Shown here: piece after piece, positions 10,536-19,376 of the stretch
Layout: every line of letters begins with the position of its first letter
How positions within the stretch are numbered: position 1 is the stretch's first letter
Source: Impatiens glandulifera
Lineage: Eukaryota; Streptophyta; Magnoliopsida; Ericales; Balsaminaceae
Assembly (NCBI RefSeq): GCF_907164915.1
Contig: NC_061867.1
Span: 56,403,984-56,467,983 of the forward strand
Direction of reading: 5' to 3'
Length of the DNA stretch: 64,000 nt
Program-made: the position numbers and the translations under genes
The notes under the pieces: model-generated
Seen by the model: only the letters and a program-made list of their open reading frames with translations
What the model was told of the DNA's origin: nothing
The model's database searches: none

Positions 10536-10540
10536 CCACA

Positions 10541-11636
10541 ATATCTTCTTCTTCTTCTCCTTCTCCTTCTTCTTCTCCTTCTTCTTCTTCTTCTCCTTCT
10601 CCTTCTTCTCCTTCACCTTCTCCTTCTCCTCCTCCTTCTTCTCCTCCTCCTTCTTCTTCTTCTCCTTTTTCTCCTTCTTCTTCTCCTTCTCCTTCTCCTT
10701 CTCCTTCTCCTTCTCCTTCTCCTTCTCCTTCTCCTTCTCCTTCTCCTTCTCTTTCTCCTTCTTCCTCTCCTCCTCCTCATCATCCTCCTCATCCTCCTCC
10801 TCATCATCCTCCTCATCATCCTCCTCATCCTCCTTTTCTTCTCCTTCTCCTTCTCATTCTTCTTCTTCTCATTCTTCTTCTCCTTCTTCTCCTTCTTCTC
10901 CTTCTTCTTCTCCTTCTCCTTCTCCTTCTCCTCCTTCTTCTTCTCCTTCTCCTTCTCCTTCTCCTTCTCCTTCTCCTTCTCCTTCTCCTCATCCTCCTCC
11001 TCATCCTCCTCCTCATTCTCCTCCTCATTCTCCTCCTCATTCTTCTTCTCCTTCTCCTTCTTCTTCTCCTACTTCTTCTCCTCCTACTTCTCCTTCTTCT
11101 CCTTCTCCTTCTTCTCCTTCTCCTTCTTCTTCTTCCTCTCCTCCTTCTTCTCTTCCTACTTCTCCTCCTTCTTCTCCTCCTTCTTCTCCTCCTCCTTCTC
11201 CTCCTTCTCCTCCTTCTCCTCCTTCTTCTTCTCTTTCTCCTCCTCCTCCTTCTTCTTCTCCTTCTTCTCCTCCTTCTTCTCCTTCTTTTTCTCCTTCTTC
11301 TCCTTCTCCTTCTCCTTCTTCCTCTCCCTCTCCTTCTCCTTCTCCTTCTCCCTCTCCTCCTCATCCTCCTCATCCTCCTTCTCCTCCTCCTCCTTCTTCT
11401 TCTCCTTCTTCTTCTTCTCCTACTTTTTCTTCTTCTTCTCCTTCTCCTTATTCTCCTTCTCCTTCTTCTCCTTCTTATTCTCCTTCTTCTCCTCCTTCTT
11501 CTCCTCCTTCTTCTCCTTCTCCTACTTCTTCTTCTCCTTCTCCTTCTTCTTCTCCTTCTTCTCCTCCTTCTCCTCCTCCTTCTCCTTCTCCTTCTCATTC
11601 TCCTTCTCCTTCTTCCTCTCCTCCTCCTCCTTCTCC
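10541..11636 (+). repeat. Polypyrimidine tract 4 (about 1.1 kb)
   Basis: By far the longest tract: about 1.1 kb of C/T with rare A interruptions, mostly as CAT or TAC (for example CTCATCATCC near 10780-10830 and CTCATTC near 11010-11040). It ends the array and runs directly into TTTGCAGAATCC. Its poly-Leu, poly-Ser/Phe and poly-Arg frames are low-complexity artefacts. Confidence 0.97.
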
Positions 11637-11660
11637 GGCCTTTGCAGAATCCAAGATGCT

Positions 11661-11894
11661 TTAGAAATAAGTTAGACCCAAAGAAGATGCCTGCTGAAAT
11701 GTCTCACTGACCGTCCCTCTAGTGGATAAATCATCTGCAAATACCATCAGCCAATAAGTGTTAAACCCATTAATGTAGAAAGGTTGTCCCCCGCCATTCA
11801 ACACAAACTGTTTTCCTTTCCTCTGCACCGTTGTCCAGCTTCCACCGCCATCCCCTATCTTCTGTTCCTCCTCCTCAAATGTCCTGCTCATCAT
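11661..11894 (-). pseudogene. Endo-beta-1,4-mannanase (GH5) N-terminal exon fragment
   Basis: The minus strand reads WTTVQRKGKQFVLNG, then QPFYINGFNTYWLMVFADD and STRGTVSETFQQASSLGL, the start of the mature catalytic domain of plant mannan endo-1,4-beta-mannosidases. No signal peptide precedes it and the catalytic glutamates lie in exons that are absent. Two extra glycines (NGGGQPF) differ from the family norm. Isolated exon at the edge of tract 4. Confidence 0.8.
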
Positions 11895-12161
11895 GAGGGA
11901 AACTTATAATTGCATGAAAACACATGATAAAGAAAGGAAACAATGTAAAGGAAAACTTGGATACCCTGCAGCTTGACTAGACCACCTTATCTCTTTAACA
12001 AAAATAACTCATCTCTTTAATCACTAGACCACCTTATCTCTTTAATCATTCATATTTATTATTTATCCTAATCTCCTTTTTACATGAATAAGATGAGATA
12101 CATTTTATTGTATGTAACTATAATTTATTTGAAATTTGTTTCTTTTTCTTTTACAGGTAAA

Positions 12162-12841
12162 ATGGCTTATAACACTAGGAGTCGTGCCACTCCTAAAACG
12201 TCCACTTCTTTCACCAAAGAACAGCTTTTGCAGCTTTTAAACGAAAAAGTTCGAGTCGACAACAAACTCACTTTGACGGTACTAATTTAATATAAATGAT
12301 TTTTTAAGTTTAAACTCTTAATAATTTTGATTATATAATTATGTTTGTTTGTAGGAAAAATGTGAGAAGAGATTAGACTATATAGAGCGGTTTTTAACCG
12401 CTCTAAGCTGGAGTATAAATCAAGAGAGTCCGGATCTCAGCACTAGCTTCAAAGATAAATTACAAGTCTCCATCGAGGAAAATATAAAGGTCTCCGAGGA
12501 GAATATAAAGGAGTGCGAGAAAAAACTGCAAATCAGCGAAGAGAATCTTCAAAGTTGCGAGAAGAAGCTTCAGGTAATTTTTTATATATATTTCATTTTT
12601 AATTATTATGTCCTTCTAGTTTCTTCTTTTTTTACTTTTTTTGTTGTTGTTGTCTGTTTTAGGCTGCTGAATTAAAAATAGAAGAAGATACTCTCACAAT
12701 TCAAAATTTAAAAAAAGAACTTGAAGAAGCAAAAGTCAAGATCAAACAAGAAGAAGATCTAAAGAAGAAACTAAATAGCATCATCATGGTACACAACTTC
12801 ATATTAAATTTTAGAGAAATGATATTTTCAACGAATGAGTA
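12162..12841 (+). CDS. Small coiled-coil protein gene, unknown family
   Basis: Three exons (12162-12278, 12355-12573, 12663-12841) with GT-AG introns form an open frame starting MAYNTRSRATPK. The product is basic at the N-terminus, then strongly helical, with EENIKVSEEN/EENLQSCEKKLQ heptad-like repeats and a Lys/Glu-rich end. The stop (TAG) sits a few bases before the hairpin module, and a GT after ATCATCATG suggests the gene once continued in another exon. I do not recognise the family. It may be a host-gene piece flanking the element that begins at 12.8 kb. Confidence 0.5.
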
Positions 12842-12895
12842 GCGAAAGCAAGGCCACGAATCTACGTGGCCTTGCCAGCTAGGAGAGAGAAAAAA
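12800..12895. repeat. Hairpin module (inverted copy beside Ulp1-like gene)
   Basis: Stem GCAAGGCCACG at 12848-12858 and CGTGGCCTTGC at 12865-12875 with a 6-nt loop. Flanks TAGCGAAA and CCAGCTAGGAGAGAG match the reverse complement of the modules at 2.06 and 21.99 kb, and weaker similarity extends outward to AAATTTTAGAG. With the 21.99-kb copy it forms an inverted pair 9.2 kb apart that encloses the Ulp1-like and FAR1-like genes. Confidence 0.75.
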
Positions 12896-13390
12896 AAAAG
12901 AAAAAAAAGAAAAAAAGAAAAACGTTTCAGTTTCCCCCTTCTTCTTTACTCTGTCTTTCTTCTTTTCATTTATTCTTTCCGGCGATTTTTCTCTTCTCTG
13001 GCGATTTTTCTCTCCGGCGGCGGCATCCCCGACTTCTTCAACTTTATTCATCTTCTTTCTTTCGATCGAAAATGGTAGGTCTTCTCCTTCGGGTATTTCC
13101 ATTCACTTCACTGTTTGCATTCGTGAATATCTTTTCTCTTTTTCAGGCTGGTGGTCCAGGTACATCTCCAAGCAAGACTCCAAAATCTCCAAGGACAAGG
13201 TAAATAACATCTCCTTTAGAATCCTAAAACATTTTGATGATTTGAAGACCGTTTAGGTTTTTGCGGTTAGGGTAGGGTTATGGATTTTTATGATTCTAAT
13301 GATTTTAACGATAGAAATGGTTGATTATTTTGTGTTTATTTGCTTCTATGTGATGATTTATGTGATTTTTGATATGTTTGGCTGTTATAG

Positions 13391-13950
13391 GTCCCGAAAG
13401 TGTTGTTTCGGGGACCCGAAAGTATGATTATATAGTCCAGAAATTTGATTTTGATATGTTTTTTGGATGAACGGTCCCGAAAGTGTGGTTTCGGGACCCG
13501 AAAGTGTTGTTTCGGGACCCAAAATGTGTTGTTTCGGGACCCTAAATGGGTGGTTTCGGGACCCATAAATCGGATTTTGTAATGTTTGGCTGTTATGGGT
13601 CCCGAAAGTGTGGTTTCGGGACCCGAAATGTTGTTTCGGGACCCGGAATGGGTGGTTTCAGGACCCATAAATCGGATTTTGTAATGTTTGGTTGTTATGG
13701 GTGTGGTTTCGGGACCCGAAATGTTGTTTCGGGACCCGAAATGTTGTTTCGGGACCCGAAATGGGTGGTTTCGGGACCCATAAATCGGATTTTGTAATGT
13801 TTGGCTGTTATGGGTCCCGAAAGTGTGGTTTCGGGACCCGAAATGTTGTTTCGGGACCCGAAATGGGTGGTTTCGGGACCTGAAAGGTTGTTTCGGGGCC
13901 CGAAATAAGGTGTTTCGGGACCCGAAATGGGTGGTTTCGGGACCCGAAAT
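13391..13950. repeat. Palindromic array in Ulp1-like intron 2
   Basis: Units of TTTCGGGACCCGAAA with spacers TGGGTGG, TGTTG or GTGTGG. A higher-order repeat of roughly 110-125 bp (ACCCATAAATCGGATTTTG, then several palindromes) occurs about three times between 13540 and 13880. The array sits wholly inside the intron between exon 2 and exon 3, the same position as array A in the FAR1-like gene. No 43-bp hairpin units here. Confidence 0.95.
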
Positions 13951-15604
13951 GAGTAAATATTTGATTTTAAATGTTTATCTTTATCTGATTATCTGTTTCA
14001 TGTTTTTTAAAGGTTTATCTTTTGTTTTTGTAGGGCAAATAAACGTAAAAGGAATGCCCAAGAAGCAGCATCTCCTAAAACAGTTCACAAATCCACAAAA
14101 GCAGCAGCTCCCAAATTAGTTCCGAAATCCCCCAAAGCAGCAGCTCCCAAAGCAGCCCCACACAACTTTTTTTTAACTAGGACATCTTCTTTTGGCCTTT
14201 TCAATCTTATGCAACTACTGTCTAATGATCAAAAGGAGGCTGTGAAGTCAATAGGCTTTGGCCATCTACTTTCATTATCACTTTCAAAATGCCCCGGGGA
14301 GATATCTCGTTATCTAGTGAGGCAGGTTGACTGTAATAAATGTTCTTTCACTCTAGAGAATGGCGAGGAAGTGAAAATCGAAGAAGAAGATGTTGAAATG
14401 GTATTGGGTCTCCCAGAGGGGAGTTGGACATTGTAGAATATCAGAATAACGAGACTGATGACAAGCTGAAGGCATTTAGGACTCGATGGGGTAACCCTAT
14501 TAATGGCGCTCCTTTAGTGACTGCTATGCCGACGAAAATGATTGAGAACAAAGCTGCTGACAACAATTTTAAGATAGACTTCGTATTATTTGTTGTCAGT
14601 TGCTTTCTCTGGTGTGATCACCTAGGTCAACTATCAAGGTACTATCATTTTTGTTATTTAATTTGCATGACAACTTATATGACATGTTAATAAATCCTCA
14701 AATATGTTTTTTCCCCTTCCAGGTATAGAATTCTGAAATCTATTTCAGATATTCATAATATCAAGAAGTTCAATTGGTGCAAATTTGTACTTGAAGGATT
14801 AGTTCAATCATGCGCAAAAGTGAAGGAGAATGAAAAACGACATTTCCAAGGACCACAGACGTTCCTTATTGTAAGTTATCCGTTAATTAATTTCTTTGTT
14901 TGCAAAAATAATTGGTTTTAATTAACATATGTTTGTTTTCAGTTGTGCTACGTGTATAGGGTGAGCAACCCACAACTGGGAGGAGTTAATGACCGTCGAT
15001 TTCCAATACTGTCATGTTGGAATGACACGAATTTGAAGTTTAGACTGGATACGGAGTTTGAAAACGGAGGATTCGGACGCGGAAGCGTTGTGGGACGAAT
15101 TCCACTACCGGGGATGTGGGGGGAGAACGATGAGGAGGATAATGATGTGGGGGATAATGATGAGGAGGATATGAATGAGGGGGTGTCTGAGACCCCAAAG
15201 GCGGCGGCGGCAGCGGCAGCAGCAGCAGAACCTAGGAATAGGTCACCACCTAGGAATAGGTCACCACCTCGGAAGAGGCCACCAATGAGGAGGTCAGAAT
15301 CAACACCTATGAATCAAGGCCTACCACCTATGAATATAACACCTATTAACACGGCAGGTCCGGACGTTGATAAACTGAGTTTTATAGAGAATTTGGCGTG
15401 GATTGCTAAATGTACGTTGTTTATTGAAAAAGCCACGAGAAGACTGGAATCTTTAACTTCAGGCTGGGATGCAACGCCAATGTATGACAACGCCATCCAC
15501 GTAATTTATAGAGCAATGGACAGTAATAAACCTTTTAGGGATGCCATGCACAGATACTTCAAAGATCGAACACCCACTTAGGATGATGGGGTAAACGATC
15601 AGGA

Positions 15605-15729
15605 CGCTCACACTAAGGGGGCTCACACTGAGCGTGCTCACAGTGAGGGGGCTCAAACTGAGCGTGCTCACAGTGAGGGGGCTCAAACTGAAGTGGCTCA
15701 AACTGAGGTGGCTCACACTGAGGTGGGTC
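15605..15729 (+). repeat. 15-bp coding repeat (AHTER-type)
   Basis: Eight or so 15-bp units (CTCACACTGAGCGTG and variants) encode AHTER, AHSEG, AQTEV pentapeptides in the Ulp1-like middle region, just after the internal TAG. This is low-complexity linker expansion. Confidence 0.85.
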
Positions 15730-16154
15730 AAAAGGGTGTTCTCGAAGAGGAAGATGAAGATGAAGTACCTGAAAAAGATGGATCTCCAAGAAAAAGAAGG
15801 AGAAATCCAGTGCGACATATGAAAATTCCAGCACGCCTTAAATCTCCATACATGACGCAGAACAAGCCGACGAAGATCATCGAGCCTGCCCCTCAAACTC
15901 ATGATGTCGCGAGAAAAGAATTGGTTGCTTCCAAAAAACAGAAGAAATCTCTCATACATATGATGGAACTTCCAGCACGCCTTCAATCTCAATATATGAA
16001 GAAGAACAAGCAAAGAAATATAGAGTTCTATCATTTTGTCAATATGGAATACCGAGATGAAGTCGTTGTGGGATTCATTTATGCAGTTGATTCGAATGCG
16101 AGGTAAATCAAGATTTCATAGTTTGTTAAATCATGTTTGTTTGACTGAATTAAT

Positions 16155-16421
16155 GGTCCCGAAAGTGTGGTTTCGAGACCCGAATTAGGTGGATTCGGGA
16201 CCCAAAATCTAGTTTCGGGACCCGAAAAGGGTGGTTTCGGGATCCGAAATCTGGTTTCGGGACCCGAAAAGGGTGGTTTCGGGACCCGAAAAGGGTGGTT
16301 TCGGTACCCGAAATCTGGTTTCGGGACCCGAAAATGGTGGTTTCGGGACCCGAAAAGGGTGGTTTCGGGACCCGAAATAAGGTGTTTCGGGACCCGAAAA
16401 GGGTGGTTTCGGGACCCGAAA
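16155..16421. repeat. Palindromic array in Ulp1-like intron 5
   Basis: About eleven TTTCGGGACCCGAAA-type palindromes with spacers AGGGTGG (22-bp period) and TCTGG (20-bp period). It fills most of the intron between 16102 and 16453, so this gene carries the repeat in two introns. Confidence 0.95.
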
Positions 16422-17541
16422 GTTTGATTTTTAACTTGTTATCTGGTTTCAGCAAGGAAGTATTCTATGTATCCGATTATCTGGCTTACCAATATCAACA
16501 TAGAGCAATTTCAATCAATGAAAAATGAATGCCATGTTGAAAGTGGGATAATTGATGCGTGGGCAAACATGATCACTCTTCACTGCAAATCAACTTCCGA
16601 CTCGAAAATAGTTTTTTCGACAGTCGTTTCTGTAAGTCTCTATATCTTTCATTGTTGTTTAAACCAATTATCTCTTATTGTGATGTTGATTTTATTTGCA
16701 GGACTTTTGGAGAACGAAAGACCTTTTCATTGAAAGAATGATTGAAGAAATGAGAATTTTCGAATTAACTCCCGAACACATGAAAACTGCTAAGTTGGTA
16801 AGTCCTTTTTTATATTATCTGATTTTTGATTATATGTGTCATCTGAATCTTGGTGATATTCTTGCAGATATTTTTCCCAATTTTGTATGAAAATCACTAT
16901 TATGTGGTTGTCATCAATATGTGAAACCAAGCAATTGAAGTCCTCGACAACCTCCCACTAGACCCAGATATTGAATGGGATGATAAATATGTCACAACTC
17001 GACAACTGGTAACGTTGAAGTCTTTTTTACACATAATGTATTGACTTCTTTGAAAGTGTTTATTAACTTCTTTGGTAAAACAGGTACAGAACGTTGTGGA
17101 CTACTTCCAAACTATCGACCAAGGGATCGCGGATAAAATTGCCCAATTCCCGTTCAATGTTTTGAAATTACCTTGGCAAGACAGTTCAAATAAAACGGAT
17201 TGCGGAATATACTGTTTGAGACATATTCATTGGTACACGGGCGATACAACAAATTGGAATTGTGGTATAACGATAGAAAATGTAAGTTACATATTTTCAC
17301 ATTTTATTTGTTTTACAAATCTTTAATAACCGCTGAATTATAATTTCCTACAGGCAAGGGGAATGCCTGAAGCATTGCGAGTCAAATACACTACAATGAT
17401 CATCCGTTCAAACTTAAACAAAAATATCAAGAACATCTTACAGAAGTTTGTAGACATTTTAAAAGTAGAATGTCCTGAAACATATAAGTTGTATTGTATG
17501 AAAAGAGCAACTCTTAATTAATTTAGTACATTTTTTGTATA

Positions 17542-17668
17542 AAGTAAGTTAAAACTAGTTAAAACCAAGTATAAACTAAGTTAAAACTAGTTAAAAACCA
17601 AGTATAAACTAAGTTAAAAACCAAGTATAAACTAAGTTAAAACAAGTTAAAACCAAGTATAAAATAAG
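17542..17668. repeat. AT-rich 33-bp tandem repeat after Ulp1-like stop
   Basis: Four degenerate units of AAGTTAAAACTAGTTAAAA and CCAAGTATAAACT lie in the 3' flank, directly before the next palindromic array. May be 3' UTR. Confidence 0.8.
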
Positions 17669-17669
17669 T

Positions 17670-17816
17670 GGTTTCGGGACCCGAAATGGGCGGTTTCGGG
17701 ACCTGAAAGGTTGTTTCGGGGCCCGAAATAAGGTGTTTCGGGACCCGAAAATGTGGTTTCGGGACCCGATATAAGGTGTTTCGGGACCCGAAATAAGGTG
17801 TTTCGGGACCCGAAAT
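17670..17816. repeat. Palindromic array 3' of Ulp1-like gene
   Basis: Six 22-bp palindromic units with spacers TGGGCGG, GGTTG or TAAGGTG. Its right edge passes into a 110-bp sequence (17812-17921) that is repeated at 19267-19376. Confidence 0.93.
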
Positions 17817-17921
17817 TTAGATTTTTAACTTGTTTTCTCTTAGTTTTTAACTTGCTTTAACTTGGTTAGACTATCTTCGTTAAAAATGAAAGGACAAGAA
17901 TGATAAAAATGTAAAAATATT
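17812..17921. repeat. 110-bp direct duplication, left copy
   Basis: CGAAATTTAGATTTTTAACT through to AAATATT matches 19267-19376 almost base for base (one G/A difference seen). The two copies, each attached to a palindromic array, bracket the 235-codon ORF. Confidence 0.9.
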
Positions 17922-17982
17922 GAAAGAACATTGCCAAAGGATAAAATCGACGTGAAAACTAACATACATAAGACGGAAGGAC

Positions 17983-18690
17983 TTAAAATGTAATAACTAT
18001 GTTGGAGAGCCTTTCTTCCACCGCATCCATGTCAAGAATGTTTGAAGAGGATGCAGGTGTGCCCGGTCCGAACTCTGGCCGGTACTTTAGAATTAGCTTA
18101 CTTATATGAGGTGCATAACCGAGACGTTTCTTGGTTAGCACCATATTCTTCAGGTGTTGGAAAATGACTGTTGACCAATTGATGGTGGATTTGCCAACAA
18201 TGTGGGTCATCAGATTGTAAGTATTCTTGGAATACCGCTGATTTAGAGATTGGCAAAGGATGGACCGGGTCACAATCTCAAGAAAAAGTTGAAAGTGAGA
18301 AGCGAGGCGGGTTTTTAACCCATAGCTTTCCACCGGATCAGTGGTTCCAGAGAGGAGTAGTGCGTAATAATATTCCGCATTTCCCATCATGGTTGGAAAG
18401 TCAGAGAACCCTTCTGTGGGCAAGTTAAACATGGAGGCAAATTCGGCTTCATCAAGCCAGAAAGTATGGTCTCTTACCGTAGAGACGATGTAGTTGCCCC
18501 TGACGCAAACGCTCCTGAAGAACGTCTTGACATCATCAATGAGAATGGGACCGGATTCTTCGAGAAAGGTTCGAAGGCCGGTGTCAATTAAAGATTCAAA
18601 CATGAACCTCTTTCCGTGATTTCCGTCCCACTCTTCCATACATGATTCGAAATCGATGCTCAGAAAATTTCCTAGAGTTCTGCTAGGCAT
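17983..18690 (-). CDS. 235-residue plant transposon-associated protein, candidate intact
   Basis: One uninterrupted ORF begins MPSRTLGNFLSIDFE. Its central part (DVKTFFRSVCVRGNYIVSTV, then FWLDEAEFASMFNLP) resembles the domain found in plant transposon proteins that precede Ulp1 or aminotransferase-like modules; this is a tentative resemblance. There is no transmembrane segment or signal peptide. A TATA-like TATATAAAG lies about 66 bp upstream on the same strand. It is the only middle ORF of the 12.8-22.1 kb element without visible lesions. Confidence 0.6.
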   Translation of the reverse strand: MPSRTLGNFLSIDFESCMEEWDGNHGKRFMFESLIDTGLRTFLEESGPILIDDVKTFFRSVCVRGNYIVSTVRDHTFWLDEAEFASMFNLPTEGFSDFPTMMGNAEYYYALLLSGTTDPVESYGLKTRLASHFQLFLEIVTRSILCQSLNQRYSKNTYNLMTHIVGKSTINWSTVIFQHLKNMVLTKKRLGYAPHISKLILKYRPEFGPGTPASSSNILDMDAVEERLSNIVITF

Positions 18691-18754
18691 GATTTTGATA
18701 GTAGATAGAGAGAGAGTTTAAGATATGAGGTGTGTTATTTTGATTAGGAAAGCT

Positions 18755-18767
18755 CTCTTTATATAGA
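18755..18767 (-). promoter_or_regulatory. TATA box of the 235-residue ORF
   Basis: The minus strand reads CTCTATATAAAGAGAG about 66 bp before the ATG at 18690, a good distance for a plant TATA box with a short leader. Confidence 0.55.
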
Positions 18768-18776
18768 GCCGTTTTG

Positions 18777-18984
18777 GAGGGAAAATGTTTGCATTGAATG
18801 GTAGTTTTGTCTTCTTTAGAGAAGAGAATCTTTATATTTCCAAGGTTATTGGGCAGAGTGTGCTTTTTGACTATTTGTGGATCTCGAGGGAAAATGTTTG
18901 CATTGAATGGTAGTTTTGTCTTCTTTAGAGAAGAGAATCTTTATATTTCCAAGGTTATTGGGCAGAGTGTGCTTTTTGACTATT
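18777..18984. repeat. Tandem duplication upstream of 235-residue ORF
   Basis: A 99-bp segment (18777-18875, GAGGGAAAATGTTTGC to TTTTTGACTATT) is repeated at 18886-18984, with a 10-bp spacer between the copies. The second copy runs directly into a palindromic array. This is the promoter-proximal region of the minus-strand ORF. Confidence 0.92.
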
Positions 18985-19270
18985 CGGGACCCGATATAAG
19001 GTATTTCGGGACCCGAAATAAGGTGTTTCGGGACCCGAAATAAGGTGTTTCGGGACCCGAAAGGTGGTTTCGGGACCTGAAAGGTGGTTTCGAGACCCGA
19101 AAGGTGGTTTCGGGACCCGAAATATGTGGTTTCGAAACACGAAATGTGGTTTCGGGACCCGAAATATGTGGTTTCGGGACCCGACAGGTGGTTTCGGGAC
19201 CTGAAATATGTGGTTTCGGGACCCGAAAGGTAGTTTCGGGACCCGAAATAAGGTGTTTCGGGACCCGAAA
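18981..19270. repeat. Palindromic array 3' of FAR1-like copy B
   Basis: About thirteen units, mainly 22 bp with TAAGGTG, GGTGG or TATGTGG spacers. Several units are mutated (TTTCGAGACCCGAAA, TTTCGAAACACGAAA), so this looks like an older or less homogenised array. Confidence 0.93.
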
Positions 19271-19376
19271 TTTAGATTTTTAACTTGTTTTCTCTTAGTT
19301 TTTAACTTGCTTTAACTTGATTAGACTATCTTCGTTAAAAATGAAAGGACAAGAATGATAAAAATGTAAAAATATT
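19267..19376. repeat. 110-bp direct duplication, right copy
   Basis: Partner of 17812-17921. Its distal end overlaps the C-terminal codons read for FAR1-like copy B (after FNEDSTYFDHV), so the natural C-terminus of that protein may have been altered by the duplication. Confidence 0.9.

Larger units (their letters stand above)
4540..11640 (+). repeat. Tandem array of four composite gene-fragment units
   Basis: Four head-to-tail units begin at the same point of the kinesin last-exon region (GTTCAAATATGGATATACAG) at about 4533, 6351, 7212 and 9077. The full order is kinesin tail, an unrecognised 450-bp segment, a reverse-strand 2-hydroxyacid dehydrogenase piece, a forward receptor-kinase piece, and a polypyrimidine tract. 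Unit 2 (6351-7206) jumps from the unrecognised segment straight into its tract, so it lacks the dehydrogenase and kinase pieces. Shared lesions, such as the same 4-bp duplication in the kinase piece, show that the chimera was already broken before amplification. Confidence 0.9.
13072..17521 (+). pseudogene. Ulp1-type (C48) protease gene of MULE type, decayed
   Basis: I read ten exons: 13072-13074 (ATG only), 13147-13199, 14034-14638, 14723-14870, 14943-16102, 16453-16631, 16702-16797, 16868-17008, 17084-17281 and 17354-17521, all bounded by GT and AG. The N-terminal part is basic, then a plant-transposon region (FGLFNLMQLLSN to VEMVLGLPEG), an acidic and Pro/Arg-rich middle, and a C-terminal Ulp1 peptidase with His (ENHYYVVV), Asp (VLDNLP) and Cys (TDCGIYCLRH). 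Lesions: a 1-nt loss after LPEGS (about 14420), TAG at 15579-15581, a frameshift near 16525, and TGA at 16922-16924. Ulp1 genes carried by Mutator-like elements are known in plants (KI and CUMULE types). This copy cannot make full-length protein. Confidence 0.83.

Noticed and set aside
5924..11710. Long Leu-, Ser/Phe-, Ser/Pro-, Glu/Lys- and Arg-rich reading frames
   Set aside because: All arise from TTC/TCC polypyrimidine tracts read in different frames on both strands; no domain and no codon-use support.
13391..13950. CRISPR-like array
   Set aside because: Repeat of 15-22 bp with 5-7-bp spacers that are themselves repeated, in a plant nuclear context with no cas genes. It is a minisatellite.
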